Assembly: GCA_949317995.1 (NCBI GenBank)
Contig: OX439044.1
Coordinates: 9,767,141 to 9,831,140 of the forward strand
Reading direction: 5' to 3'
Length of the DNA: 64,000 bases
DNA from: Acholoe squamosa
Lineage: Eukaryota > Annelida > Polychaeta > Phyllodocida > Polynoidae
Shown: one piece after another, positions 1-11,274 of the stretch
How the letters are laid out: each line of letters begins with the position of its first letter
Position numbering within the stretch: position 1 is the first letter of the stretch
Position numbers and translations under genes: made by a program
The notes under the pieces: model-generated
Told to the model about the DNA's origin: nothing
Databases searched by the model: none
Seen by the model: the letters and a program-made list of their open reading frames with translations, nothing else

Positions 1-747
1 CTACAGACTACATGCAGAATGCATTTGATGAGTGGCAAATGATGTTGGTTTAAGCAAGTGTACATAGTGAGGATGTAATATAGTGATTTTCATGCATGTA
101 CAAAGAGTTTTAAGCCTGTGAGATCAAAGTTGAGAATGTGTGTTAAAATTTTCATCAAAATGAAAATCATCGAAAAATGAGAAATGTCATAACTTTGAAA
201 GTTTATGTGCCTCAGTTCTATTGAAATAGTTGCATGTATTATAAATTATTTCGATCAGTCGGGCAAACAAAAATGATATGGTTTTACTGCGAGTGTGATA
301 AAAACTGACCCCCTGGGAGTTAATGACTTGAATGAACCTTTTCATAAAGCCAAGATACAGGGCTATCAATAAAATAAAGTCTTAAAGTTTAATACTGACT
401 TTGCCTGAATTACTCCTTGACCATGGAAAGTGACATAGTTGGGCGGATCCAGTCATATAGGCCCCCCTGCCCCCTCCCTTTTCCTACGCCCCTGACCCTT
501 ATTTGTAGGTTCAAAATACTGGAGACCTTGCGATTCCTGCTATTTAATACTTTCATTTCAGGAACTGCTTGCATTCCACTCACATCATGTCATGGAGAAA
601 TGTTATATTGTTATCTTTAAGCAGCACAAAGGCAGTGCTGGCACTAAATTACCAAAATCATATTAATGCTTGTTTTCTAAGTGCATGGGCAATAGGCCTA
701 TAGAGCTTATACCCTGCAGGACGGATAATCTATTTAGATTTACCAAC
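1..747. other. AT-rich host flank without a gene
   Basis: I see no credible coding region here. Around 440-510 there is a C-rich stretch ending in TTCCTACGCCCCTGA, the same terminal motif as the MITE at 45.5-45.9 kb, so a relic of that family lies here. Bases from about 540 to 751 closely match 43.65-43.86 kb, which shows that this flank is the left part of a ~413-bp tandem repeat monomer interrupted by the nested insertion that follows. Confidence 0.6.
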
Positions 748-751
748 ATGA
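748..751. repeat. Left 4-bp target-site duplication (ATGA) of element D
   Basis: ATGA at 748-751 immediately precedes D's terminal repeat. The same ATGA occurs at 43446-43449, right after D's last three bases. The uninterrupted paralogous copy near 43855-43865 has a single ATGA at this point, which supports a target-site duplication. Confidence 0.7.
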
Positions 752-1180
752 AAGTAGTATATAGGTGCAAACTCAGCTACAGAAATCTGTTCGACCTACT
801 TACGAACCGGAAGTGACCTTTTGACCTCGACCTCTTGACCAATCAGAAGCCAGCATTTGACCAGAAGTGAGGTCATAACCTAGTTTCTCGAGCTCTGATT
901 GGATGAGAGGTGGTTGCCATGGCAACAGCAAAAGAAAATGTGTCATGGCAATGTCATGTGGACCGTAGGAAAGAAATAAACAAAAGACATGACATAATCA
1001 GCTGACACCTAGTGGATATTATTGGAACTGCTTACAGCTGGGTTTAGTGGAGCCCCTTTGTGGTTAAAAAATAAAAAAATAAAACCTAGTAGCGCCCTCA
1101 CGCCTGACATCTGGTGGATATTATTGGAACTGCTTTTAGTAACGTTCAGTGGAGCCCCCTTGCGGTTAAAATACTAGTGT
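752..1180 (+). repeat. Left inverted arm of element D
   Basis: This arm is the inverted counterpart of 5537-6031. It contains several TGACCT half-sites, an ETS-like CCGGAAGTGA, a perfect palindrome GTTGCCATGGCAAC (913-926), AGGTCATAACCT (870-881), and two copies of a unit containing GGTGGATATTATTGGAACTG and a GGAGCCCC box. Confidence 0.75.
913..926. promoter_or_regulatory. Perfect 14-bp palindrome GTTGCCATGGCAAC (X-box-like)
   Basis: The sequence fits the consensus of palindromic X-boxes bound by RFX factors (two GTTGCC half-sites). A near-identical site, GTTGCTATGGCAAC, lies at the mirror position 5856-5869 in the other arm. Binding is inferred from the motif only. Confidence 0.4.
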
Positions 1181-2433
1181 CGCCTTCACCAGGGAGTAAT
1201 GGTTTTGACGCCAAGTGTGTTTATGACAATGTTTGTTTTTTTTTCATTTAATGCTGTAAACCAACGTTATTACCTGGAGTAGTAGATGTAGTGAAATAAA
1301 ATACTTTGAGAGGTTTTTCAACAATTTTTTTTTGCATTGGAACATTGGCGGTGTAGTGAGCAGTGAACCGCCTGGGCGTAAACAACATTAGTGTGCCTGC
1401 TTTGCACCAGGTGGCCACATTTGCTCTTTTAGAGACGCCAACCGCCTAAACACATAGCATCTCTTTTTTCGTTTATTGGGGAGGCTGACTGCAGTGGTGC
1501 AGCATTGGGTGACAATTGACCTCCTCTCAGCATTAGTGCGTCTGTTTTTCACTAGGTGCCGCCACTTTGCGCTTTTTAGAAACACCAACCGCCTAAGCAC
1601 ATAGCATCATTTCGTTTATGTGGGGGAAAATGTGGCTTATAATCCCTACTTTATTTCAAAAGATGAAAATCACAGCTCGTTGAACACTTGTAGTAATAGA
1701 ATAAATTTGACAAGATACAACAGATGGTTTAGATCGTTCGCTTTCTATTTTTCCACTTTAGCACACACCATATTTGTGGGTTCTACATAGGCCGTGGGTA
1801 TATAAGTACGCTTCACCCTAATAGATATTGAGGAGGTCCTTACCCAATCTGTTACAGTCTGCTTGCAGCAGCAAATTAATTCTGATATATTATTGCTTTG
1901 TGACATGTGAGCCTGACGTCACAGTTGATCTGGTCTTGGGATCAGCAAAAAGTTTGTCTCTCTCTCTATTTTCACTCACATCCTCCTAAGCCACACTAAA
2001 AGCACTACAAGCTCCTAAATCACACTAAAAGTTCAGTGGCGGCAGCAAGCAGCAGTAGCTGGTTTTTAAAACAAATTGACTACAATATCTTCCATTCTTT
2101 TTTCATACGTGGTCTTTTTTCCACCGCTTTTCAATGATTCCTCCGTGTAACAGCTTGCCTTTTTTTTTTAAGTCAAATCCATGTAGGACGTCCACTAAAA
2201 CTTCAAAAGGTTTATGAGCATCAGTTAGTTTGAGATGGATGTAGGCAAAGTGGTAAGTTCCACATCAGTCAAATAAAGCTGCATGAGCCTTCCATAATGC
2301 TCAGGGGGATCGTCTTCACGTGTAAGATAGTGTAAGCTACTCCTAGCTCCTTCAAAAAGAATAATCTCCTATCATTTTCACCAATATTTAAACAGTGCGG
2401 AATCTGTGGGATATTTTGCTTTCACCATTGTTG

Positions 2434-2525
2434 GGTGGTAGGTAGGTAGGTAGGTAGGTATGTAGGTAGGTAGGTAGGTAGGTAGGTAGGTAGGTAGGTA
2501 GGTAGGTAGGTGAGTGATTAGGTAG
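2434..2525. repeat. (TAGG)n microsatellite
   Basis: About twenty tandem TAGG units with a few interruptions. The apparent tyrosine/proline/threonine-rich reading frames on the other strand are products of this repeat and not genes. Confidence 0.95.
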
Positions 2526-5500
2526 GTAGATAGGTAGGGGTAGGTATATATAGGGTAGGGAAGAAAAAGGGGAGGGGGGTATGTTATACATATGCGCATG
2601 TGTGTGTGGCGCCCCCTTGCCCCCCTGTTACTTAAGGGGTGTCCCCGACCCGATACTTTACCCCTACCCCACCCCACCCTACCTCTTTTACACCTACCTA
2701 TTCTATCCTATCCTACCTAAATTTTTTCTCTGCCTCGTTTATTTTAGCTTAAACATCAAAAGAAAATTGTTTGTTATTCAACCACGAACCAGTGACCAGC
2801 AATGGGTGTGTGGGGTGGTGGTGGTGGTGGTGGTGGGGAAAATGTTATGATGAGTAGGGTTCAGATGTCAAAGGTTAATTGGAAGATGTTGATAGGGTCA
2901 TTTATTTTTGTAACCTTGCGGTGGGAGAATATTATGGTGTAGGGGAGGGGGTAAACTTTGTCGCCTTTTCTTTTGATCTTTACACCTGAAAGCAAAATTT
3001 GTTAATTGTTATACAAGCATGGAGCAGTGTCCAGTGGTTGATGCTGGTGAGTTGTGGTGTGAGAATGTTATGATGAGTGGGGCTGAAGATTTTCCTTTGA
3101 TCCTAAAACATATGGCATGCGTGGCTTGGCAGAGTGCACCATGTTGTCAGTGGACTATTCTGGGTATTATCATTATTTTACACCTTTATCAATTTCTTTG
3201 CCACACAAGCCTGAGCTCTGCCCACGGACCTACAACTCACCCCCCACCTTAACTCAAATATAAGCAGAGACTGCTCATTAGAGAACAACAACAAACCTTG
3301 TCTCCCCCAGTGGGACCAGTGGATTACCCCACACAACCACTGGAGTATACAAACAAGATTGTCCCTAAAAACAACCCCACTTGAGACATTGCGACATTCC
3401 AGATCCTACCAGATCCAGTTGGATCCAACCAGATACAACTGGATCATACCAGATCACACTAGTCAAAACCAGTGAGCTGCTCACCGCCTTGGGCAATGCA
3501 GATTGCAACATCTGTGTTGCGATACGGGATGAGCAGATTGTGACATGTTGTGACCTGCTCACTGAGTATATAATAAGCCACAGGAGCAGCTCACATCATC
3601 TCTCCATACCCATACCTACACCTCACACCTAGAACCTATGACAGGTTAAGCCAGAGGCTCAGGGGCAGAGCGTGGACACTGGCGAGTGTATCATTTTTAC
3701 CACCTGTATGAACACTTATGTCAGCAGTGCAATAAAGAGGATCAAATGAACTTGTCTAGATTCAGTGTTTATCACTTTACCCACATGTAATGGTTCATTG
3801 ACAATGTAAAAGGCTAATTGGAACATGTTGATAGGTTCATTCATGGAGAATGTTATGATAAATGAACCGTGAGGTAAAATGCAACACCTTTTTTCTTTTT
3901 GATCCTGAAGCATGTGGCATAGGCGTGGCTTGTCAGATTTTTTTTCAGTTTATACATGAAATCGTTTATTATGCAAACAGGGTGTAATCCATAAATTTGA
4001 ACACGTTAATATGATGAGTAAGACGGGAAAAAGTAAAAGTGTATACTGTGTAAAAAGATTTTTAAAAAAGTAACCAAAAAGGGAAAAGTAATTGTATAAA
4101 ACAGTAAGATTTTACTAAAAGATAATGTTAAGGTTGTATTTTATCGTGCATCCTGCATGAAATTCTGTCATTTGTATACATACTGTGTGTGAAAAAAAGG
4201 ATAAACAATCCCCCCAAAAAAAACTAGGCACGAGAAACAAAAAACAAAAGTGATTGTGTAAAACAGTTCAGTTTTTTTTTCTTTGTGTCATCTTCACCAG
4301 ACAAGAGGTTTTTTCCCTTATCTGGTCTTTGGTAGTGTTTTAGCTAAGCAGGCACCATGATGTCTAACCCTCCTTTGGAATTTTATATGGGGTCTGATAT
4401 ACAGTCGAGCACAACATACGGTAAACCTTCTGCAATTACTCCAGGCAATAATATAAGTAGTGTGTTATCTGGATGTGACGAAAACTTTTTCTGGGAAGCA
4501 ATTCCTGTAGACAACATTCAATATTTTCGAGGAGCTGAACCAGACACTGTCGACCACTGTTTAAATAGCCTTAATATGTACAAGTTCTTTAATTTGGCTT
4601 TTTGAGATGCTTTTCCCATTTGCATTGACTACTGTAAACATAACAACGTTACATTACAGACAAAGGATTGGTGTATTGGAGTATACCAAATACACACTAA
4701 AGAGTCATGTCCATGACATTATACCAGGTACACACTAGGCAGCGTACGAAAATTTGCCGCATACCTTCAGGAACTAAAAATTTACCCAAAAGTGGGTGTA
4801 TTATGCCATTGTTAAAGTAATCTAAACATTGGCAAAATATGTGAAACCATATGTTTCACCAGTCTACAATGCACCTTGGAACTTTCAGCTTTAAACTTGG
4901 TTGGGGTAAAAAGTCATTTTTCATTTGGGCTAAATTTCAAGGAAGGCTACCTTTCAGGGCTTTTAGCTTCAGTGAAAAACAACTCCATCTACTTTCTGGC
5001 TCAGGCATTGTTTGAACCTGCTATTGCAAACATAGCTAGAATCGGTAGCACGTGTTATTGTAATACCTGGAATAAAAGCTTAAAGGCCCATAAAGTCAAT
5101 GCATTGAACAAGAGCTAAGTCACTGACCGCAAACACCTCTTTCTGTCGCATATGTACAAAACCTTCTAATAGTAAAAGCACATTTGTATGTCGAGGTTGT
5201 CTGTAAAATGAAAAATAAATGAAATACAAATGAAATACAAGTGCAATACATGTGTTAATTACACATTTCATTTCTTGTCATAACGGGTAAATTGCATTGA
5301 ACAAAAGCATTGAAATCATGCAATGAACATCAATATGGGGAAAAAAATAAGTTTATATCACAGATAGTAAAACATGTCTCCCCTAAAATTCCATGGGTAT
5401 TACACAAATGTCAACCACCAATTGAAGCTTAAGAAATAAGATCATGTATAAAGTATCCAACAAGCAATCAGCGCTCTCCAAAAACTAGGTTATACTTTCC

Positions 5501-5536
5501 CCTACCCCTAAAAGTTACATGGATATTACACGTCAC

Positions 5537-6031
5537 TTCCTAACTACAAGGGGGCTCCACTAAACCCAGCTATAAGTAGTTGCAATAATATCCACTAGGT
5601 GTCAGGCGTAAAGGCGTCACTAATTTTTTTTTAACCACAAGGGGGCTCCACTAAACCCAGCTATGAGCAGTTCCAATAATATCCACTAGGTGTCAGGCGT
5701 AAAGGCGTCACTAATTTTTTTTAACCACAAGGGGGCTCCACTAAACCCAGCTATAAGCAGTTCCAACAATATCCACTAGGTGTCCCAGCTACAAGCAGTT
5801 CCAATAATATCCACTAGGTGTCAGGTGATTACGTCATGTCATTTGTTTTTTTGCTGTTGCTATGGCAACCACCTCTCAGCTCGAGAAAGTAGGTCATGAC
5901 CTCACTTCCGGTCAAATGCTGGCTTCTGATTGGTCAAGAGGTCGAGGTCAAAAAGTCACTTCCGATTCGTAAGTAGGTCAAACGGATTTAAGTAGCAGGT
6001 TCTATGTGCTGAGTTTGCACCTATATACTAC
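5537..6031 (-). repeat. Right inverted arm of element D with ~89-bp subterminal tandem repeats
   Basis: Three copies of a unit starting ACCACAAGGGGGCTCCAC (about 5545, 5634 and 5724, period 89-90) are followed by a shorter copy near 5785, then the mirror of the left arm. Included are a perfect inverted repeat AGGTCATGACCT (5891-5902), the form of a palindromic thyroid-hormone/retinoid response element, and the X-box-like 5856-5869. Confidence 0.75.
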
Positions 6032-6502
6032 TGTAGCGTTCTACCCCTCGATGTTTAATCGAATCTTTCGATAAACAACGAAGAACAACTATTCAGGTTC
6101 CAGTTAAAACTTTATTGTCTAATAACACATAGGCATCAGCCGTTCTCGATCACAGTTACAGGTGGCAGAGTTTGAACTCTATAACAGGTTCGACACTAGG
6201 CCTTCTAGTGTCTACAGTTGATATTCCACATGCACCTCCTCTGTGCAGCAGCACAGAGGAGTACTAGGATATGGTAGCCGGGCAGCTGCCAACCATTGCT
6301 CACGATGGTCAGTCGGGGCTGGACTGACCCTGAGGAAGGCCGTACAACGGCCTTATATACGCCGGAGTCGAGGGCCACGTGACCAAGTGGTGACGTGGCG
6401 CTGGAATCCAGCGCCCCCAGGCGTCGGGTAATAGAGGTGCTCTCGATGTCGCCCACGAGGACCACGAAGGTACCTCGAAGACGACGCGGGACCACCACAC
6501 CA
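6032..6502 (-). repeat. 3' LTR of element A
   Basis: On the minus strand it starts TGGTGTGGTGG and ends GAACGCTACA, giving TG...CA termini. A TATA box (TATATAAGG) lies at 6351-6360 and a polyadenylation signal AATAAA at 6111-6116, in the order expected for an LTR. It matches 42972-43442 over its full length. Confidence 0.95.
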
Positions 6503-6511
6503 CCCCCCACT
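6503..6511 (-). promoter_or_regulatory. Polypurine tract of element A
   Basis: The minus strand reads CTAGTGGGGGG directly before the 3' LTR start. This purine run at the inner edge of the 3' LTR is where plus-strand DNA synthesis is primed in LTR retrotransposons. It fixes the orientation of A. Confidence 0.8.
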
Positions 6512-6657
6512 AGACTGAAACGAGGTCTCCGAAAATTCAGAGACCCCGGATCAGTCTAAACAAATAGATAATAATATGAACTACTGGATCTGTCGACATA
6601 GTCGACAGAAACAGTAGAGGAATATATAGAAATATAGTTTCTACTGTACTGTAGAAA
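6512..6657 (-). other. Three consecutive hairpins next to the polypurine tract
   Basis: Arms 6512-6518/6551-6557 (AGACTGA with TCAGTCT) enclose an inner stem 6524-6529/6540-6545 (GGTCTC with GAGACC). Next come CTGTCGAC/GTCGACAG (6590-6597/6601-6608) and TTTCTAC/GTAGAAA (6638-6644/6651-6657). All lie in the 3' untranslated part of A between the third ORF and the 3' LTR. The rest of this 590-bp stretch (6658-7094) has no gene that I recognise. Confidence 0.6.
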
Positions 6658-7094
6658 AAAAATTATTATCATAGTTAATTTATAAGGTGTTGCTCCCTCC
6701 AACGTAGGAGACCAGTGTCGAAACACTGCTTCACGACCTGCTCCTGGTCGATCCGAGGGAGGCACGACCGGGTATGGTAACCGGGGTCGTGTCGTTTCCT
6801 CCCTGTCTCGTTGAGAAGCTCCTTCCAGCGTAGGAAGCCCATCGATAGTGTACAGTACGACTATGATGGTCCTTCGACCATGAGGCCGAGGATGTGTGGC
6901 ACCACCGGGTCCTAAGACCAGGGTGGCGTCGGATCCACACAGCTTCGCAGGAAGGTCCGGGGACTGGAAAGGTACCCCCACTCGTGGAGGGTACACCGTC
7001 GTCCGGGAACAAGTTCCCAGGGGTTCCGTGCTGACATCGAGACTCTGTCCGATGTCAGCGATCCAAGCTGGAGAGGAGGAACAGTAGTATCATA

Positions 7095-9905
7095 CTACTG
7101 ATCCCCCGAGATGGACCCTGTAGCGGCGTCGATTTCAGCCTGCTCCCCGTCAGTGCGTTCCTCCTCATGTGAAGCACTGGCGGCTAGCTGGCCCGAAAAC
7201 GTCGGCGACTCCGGCAATGGAGCCACACGGTCCATTGTCGTACTCCAAGCCTCGTTAGAGGTCTCAGGTGCATCCCGGGAGTCCCCCTCAGCATCTGAGT
7301 GGAGAACGGCCGAGTCTGCTGAGTCGCTTCCGTCGTCGTCGTCGTCGCTCTCCCGACCTTCATGGTCATCCTTGCCTCCCTGGTCAGGGGGAGCCGTTGG
7401 GGAGTGACCGACGACATCGACGTCCCCGTCTGTATCCATCGACTGTTCCACCTCGGCAGGTTCTACTGCTTGGGCGGAAGCCGACGGGTCCGGGCAGACG
7501 GCTACGTTCGCCGGGGCCAGAGGAGTGATGCCCTGAAGATCCGGATGGATCCTCGGTGACACCACTCTCTGGACCGGTGGCGGCGTAGGCTCGGTGGTTC
7601 CCGAGAGGGTTATCAAGGGAACCGAGGAGGAAGACGGGGCTGCTGGCGGGTAGACGGAGGCACCGAGAGACCTACCCGGGGTGTCAGGCTTGTCCTGCAC
7701 CACCTGCTCTCGGCCCAACATCGTCATAGCCGAGCTCAGACTGTCCATCTTTGGAGACAATTCTCTCAACGGATTTGTCTGAGCCGCCAGCGTCCTGACG
7801 TCAGGAATCACTCCACCCTCAACGAGGTACCTCTGCGCTTCGCGAGAGGGCTCGGTTCGAACGGGCTTCAGGGTTCGGACGCCATGGTGTTTGTCCCTCA
7901 TCCATTCCGAGAGTTGGACCCCGAAGACTCTAAAGAATTCGCGGTCGATTTCCTCCCAGCCTTCTATTATACTATCCCTCTTGGTAATATCATATTGGGC
8001 CTGTGCCTCAAAGTTATTGAGACGCGTTCGGACATCGGTCAGACGAGAGTCCATCTCCATCTGAACGGTCTGGCGCGCCTCATTCCTAAGAGCCGGAAGG
8101 AGCTTGTTACGGATGGCCATGTTCATTCTGTCGAACAGGCCGAACAAGTAGGCACTTGCTTCCTCACGAAATGCCTTACCGAACTTGTCGATAGCAGGGC
8201 TGCCCGTCATCTGTAGGAGTCCCTTACAACGTTCCACGAACGTCTCCGGGACCCCACGTTCGACGCCATCGCCGTAGGCAGGCTGTGCCAACTCCCAACG
8301 CAAGGTTGCTGTTGGGGTGTCGGTGCCTGTCACAACGTTGGAGAAGCTAGCTCCTGCTGCCGAGGTCAGTGTCGCACCTCCCACATGAACATGCGGCGTG
8401 GCAGCTGGGGTGCTGTCCTCCGCCGCCGTAGGGGGTTTGACAGGGGGAGACGAGTTGGTGGTCACCTTGGGTTGCCGATCATGACCACTCCGGGATTCCA
8501 CCGTCTTGCCTCCAGTTTTAGCACCACTGGTGCTTGGTTTGGCTGAACCGGTCGAAGCAGTCTTCGACTTTTTAGGAGCCGGGGCCGGGGCGGCTTTCGA
8601 TGCCTTTTCGGGCTTCGAGGGAGCAGCCTGCGGCTTAGGCTTCTTAGGTTCAGTCGAACCGGCAGACTTCCCAGCTTCTGTAGAGTGGGGCCTCTTGTTC
8701 CCACTCGTTGAAGCTGTCGGTCCTGGGTCCCGAGGACGACTGGCCTCCCGCTTCTTCCGTTGCTCTACCCTGAACTCGGGGTAGGCACCGTAGAAAGCGG
8801 GCATCAGCTCCGGTCTGATATACAGGCGCTTCGTAGACGGGGGTGCGGGGGCCATCCGCATCCAGTGTCTAGTCGGCGCGCCTGTCTTCTCATTCCGTTC
8901 GCACTTTCCAACCAGCGTCTCCACTAGTTGGATAGCGCCCTCGGCGTTGTACTTATGGGGCTGCTTGTACGACTTAAGATGAAGCGCCATCAAGCCCCTT
9001 CGTGAAGTCACGAAAGGAGGAGAGGTCGGGTCATCAGGGTCCTGATAACATGGAATGGTCTTTTCCACCTTAACACAACCGAACTGCGGACGGATGGCTC
9101 GATGCTCTTCAACCAAGTGTCGAGCATACCTGCCGTCTGTCGCGTATACGCGAGGAGGGAACCCCTTACGTGTGCAGTTCTCGAAAGCACACTGCTGCCC
9201 TGGATTGAAGATGCGCCATGCGAACCCAATCCGCTGTCGCTCGGGCAGCGACACCCCCGACGAGTCTGAGGCATTCGTGATATTCTCGATCATCGAGACA
9301 TACCAGTCAATGGCATGACTATCGTCCGAATACCATTCCTCGTCGTCACTACCATCCTTTCCGACGAGACTAGGGAGTACCACTTGACCATTCTTACGGT
9401 AGTCCTGAAGCTTTGTCAGTGGCCTGTCATCGACGTACTCAGCACGTCGTTTGGCAGTGATCGCTGACAGTCGCTTCCACTCGTCGACAGCCCTGGCCGT
9501 GTCTGGGGGTGAGGATACGGTGCTCTCCACGGCACCGGCATCGACCTCCGACGGCTCGGTTCCAGGTTCCGGTGGAGCAGTAGACTCGCTACTCCTCTCC
9601 CGGGCCGGAGCCTTCTTGGCTGCGGATTCCTTTTTGCTACCTTCCTTCTTGGGCACCCTAGGGATCTTGAAATCTTTCAAGGTGTCCTTGGATGCCTTCG
9701 ATTCAGTGGGCTTCTTGCCCTTAGAACCTGAAGGGGTAGCACTTTTCGATGGAGCAGGCGTCGACGGCTCGTCGACCTCCATCTCATCGGGAGAAGAATC
9801 TCTCGAGGCGGCAGCAGCTGCGACCTTCAAGTCGCGCTTCTGCTGCTTAGCTGCCTCTTTCGCCTTCCGGCGGAGCTCCTTCTCCCGCTCCTGGGACTCG
9901 GCCAA
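7095..9905 (-). CDS. Third ORF of element A: unrecognised acidic/basic protein with paired zinc-finger-like motifs
   Basis: An open frame of 936 codons, continuing open upstream beyond the TTG-type start at 9905, which is not a credible start. A good Kozak ATG (ACCATGG) lies at 10072-10074, but in a different frame; a frame change in the GAA/AAG repeat near 10000 would be needed to join it. In the 936-codon numbering the N-terminus is Lys/Glu-rich and probably helical. Residues 239-268 give C-x4-C-x18-H-x4-H, and residues 277-317 add two further Cys and two His. Serine/proline/lysine-rich linkers follow, and the C-terminus is strongly acidic. It occupies the position that env has in other retroelements but has no signal peptide or membrane segment. 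I do not recognise the family. Placement on A's strand, just before A's polypurine tract, assigns it to A. Confidence 0.65.
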   Translation of the reverse strand: MAESQEREKELRRKAKEAAKQQKRDLKVAAAAASRDSSPDEMEVDEPSTPAPSKSATPSGSKGKKPTESKASKDTLKDFKIPRVPKKEGSKKESAAKKAPARERSSESTAPPEPGTEPSEVDAGAVESTVSSPPDTARAVDEWKRLSAITAKRRAEYVDDRPLTKLQDYRKNGQVVLPSLVGKDGSDDEEWYSDDSHAIDWYVSMIENITNASDSSGVSLPERQRIGFAWRIFNPGQQCAFENCTRKGFPPRVYATDGRYARHLVEEHRAIRPQFGCVKVEKTIPCYQDPDDPTSPPFVTSRRGLMALHLKSYKQPHKYNAEGAIQLVETLVGKCERNEKTGAPTRHWMRMAPAPPSTKRLYIRPELMPAFYGAYPEFRVEQRKKREASRPRDPGPTASTSGNKRPHSTEAGKSAGSTEPKKPKPQAAPSKPEKASKAAPAPAPKKSKTASTGSAKPSTSGAKTGGKTVESRSGHDRQPKVTTNSSPPVKPPTAAEDSTPAATPHVHVGGATLTSAAGASFSNVVTGTDTPTATLRWELAQPAYGDGVERGVPETFVERCKGLLQMTGSPAIDKFGKAFREEASAYLFGLFDRMNMAIRNKLLPALRNEARQTVQMEMDSRLTDVRTRLNNFEAQAQYDITKRDSIIEGWEEIDREFFRVFGVQLSEWMRDKHHGVRTLKPVRTEPSREAQRYLVEGGVIPDVRTLAAQTNPLRELSPKMDSLSSAMTMLGREQVVQDKPDTPGRSLGASVYPPAAPSSSSVPLITLSGTTEPTPPPVQRVVSPRIHPDLQGITPLAPANVAVCPDPSASAQAVEPAEVEQSMDTDGDVDVVGHSPTAPPDQGGKDDHEGRESDDDDDGSDSADSAVLHSDAEGDSRDAPETSNEAWSTTMDRVAPLPESPTFSGQLAASASHEEERTDGEQAEIDAATGSISGDQ

Positions 9906-10456
9906 GGCTTTCTGTGCATCCTCGATCTGCTTCAGAAGGGCTGCACTTTTAGCCGAGGTAGACTCGAGCTCTTGCTCTTGCTCTGGTCCTCTTGGACTTC
10001 TTCTTCTTCTTCTTCTGCGACTTGTGGCTCGCCGAAGAGCTGTATCCTGACTGCTCGTCGGACGAGGACCCCATGGTTCTTCCTGAACTGCCGGGTTCCA
10101 CCAGGGAGAGAAGACTCCGGGTCTTGAACCGTACTCAGACGGGACGAGACGTCGAAGAGAATCTTCGAGGTTTTTCGATCCGCACTCTGGCGGGTCGAAG
10201 CCTCAAAGGTGCCTTCAATGTACCTCGAACCGCACTCAGGCGGCTCGAGGGACAGAAGACTGGAGCCTCGAGAGAACACGAACCTGCGCTCACGCAGGTC
10301 GTGTCCCTCGACACTAGGCGGGGAGACCTCCTACACTCAGGTAGGAAGTCCCCGGACGGAGTGTACCAGCTGGAATAAGCTAGGCTTAGTCCAGCTTATC
10401 TGCGTCCGACTCTCACGAGAAAGGCGCAGATGTGACCTCCGTGGTGTGCGACGCGG

Positions 10457-10529
10457 CCTTTTATCCCTGTGGCGCACGCCTCTGATTGGAGGAAGGGCCT
10501 ACGTGACCGAGGAGGGCGAGCCCTATTGG
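10457..10529 (-). promoter_or_regulatory. Promoter-like TATA box and two CCAAT boxes upstream of A's third ORF
   Basis: On the minus strand there is GGGATAAAAGG (10457-10467), preceded upstream by CCAAT at 10485-10489 and again at 10525-10529, a classical promoter arrangement. The ATG at 10074 lies about 380 nt downstream. The same block recurs at about 12410-12482 in the second copy of T1. It may drive the third ORF independently of the LTR; this is inferred from motifs only. Confidence 0.45.
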
Positions 10530-10851
10530 TCCACAGCGCATCACGCCATGACCAAATAAGGTAATGCTCAAAAAAATAGAACGACTCACTCTCCCCTCAC
10601 CGTCACGCTCTGGTTCTCCAGTCGCAATTTTTGCATATGCCGTTATTTCCTATGCGGTCTATGGGTTCCAACACTATTAACATTGATAATTTGGGCACCC
10701 CCTCTTCATCAGACTACCGGGATTTAAAAAAAAATGGTTCCAATATGGATCTACCCTTCGGGCAGAATCCACCAGCCTATGCTGGGAACCCCTCCACACA
10801 GTCAAAATAAAAGACGGACGCCCCACATTTCCATGTTTCTAGCATCAGGTT

Positions 10852-11274
10852 GTATTGAGGTTTGATGGCTACTTGATGGTTAGGGAATATCCAGCTCTAT
10901 AGTAAAGGTTTACTCCTGAGTGTGTGCTCCTAAAGTCTCCTATGCTGTACCTTAAGCTTACTCCTATATATATAGTTCCTTAAGTAGAGCTCCCCTTTGT
11001 CCCATTCAAGACCAGTGAGAGGCTTTTCAAGAACCACTTATTTATTCACAGGTTAGTGTAATCATGCAAGATAAAGGTGCACTTATGGCTATTAAATATA
11101 GTACTTAGCTGGCATACAGTGGTAGGAGAGAGTGGTGGTGGTCTTAACTCCAGGCCTGCTCTGCTTCAAGTGTGTATAGTATACACACAGTGGCCTAACC
11201 TGCCCAATGTGGTAACTAGGCTTATCCAAATCCCGCGAGACCTAACCCTTGCGGTGCTGGTGTTGGCCTTAAGA
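10852..11274 (-). repeat. Extra copy of element B's LTR created by duplication T1
   Basis: It matches 12805-13229 almost base for base, with the same flanks on both sides because it lies within the duplicated unit. It is not an independent insertion. Confidence 0.85.

Larger units (their letters stand above)
752..6031. mobile_element. Non-autonomous DNA transposon 'D' with long inverted arms (right tip displaced by element A)
   Basis: The left end begins AAGTAGTATATAGGTGCAAA. The right end is its reverse complement up to 6031, and the last three bases (CTT) lie at 43443-43445, after the insertion of retrotransposon A. The terminal 26 bp are perfect inverted repeats, and similarity between the arms continues for about 430-490 bp with rearrangements. 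No ORF above about 100 codons resembles a transposase, so the element is non-autonomous. The interior holds a (TAGG)n microsatellite, short CCAGATC-type direct repeats near 3395-3460, and degenerate internal duplications (2860-3140 against 3800-3980). A 4-bp duplication fits several superfamilies such as Chapaev, Sola, Ginger or Academ; I cannot assign one. Confidence 0.75.

Noticed and set aside
2378..2677. Tyr/Leu/Pro/Thr-rich reading frames on the minus strand
   Set aside because: They are translations of the (TAGG)n microsatellite.
6205..6510. About 100-codon frames inside the LTRs of element A (also at 43145-43456)
   Set aside because: They lie within LTR sequence, are shadowed by overlapping frames on both strands, and have no domain.
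6556..6996. 146-codon minus-strand frame after A's third ORF
   Set aside because: Overlaps another long frame in GC-rich DNA, runs through the hairpins of the 3' untranslated region and shows no recognisable motif.
9451..10050. 199-codon plus-strand frame
   Set aside because: Antisense shadow of A's third ORF in GC-rich sequence.
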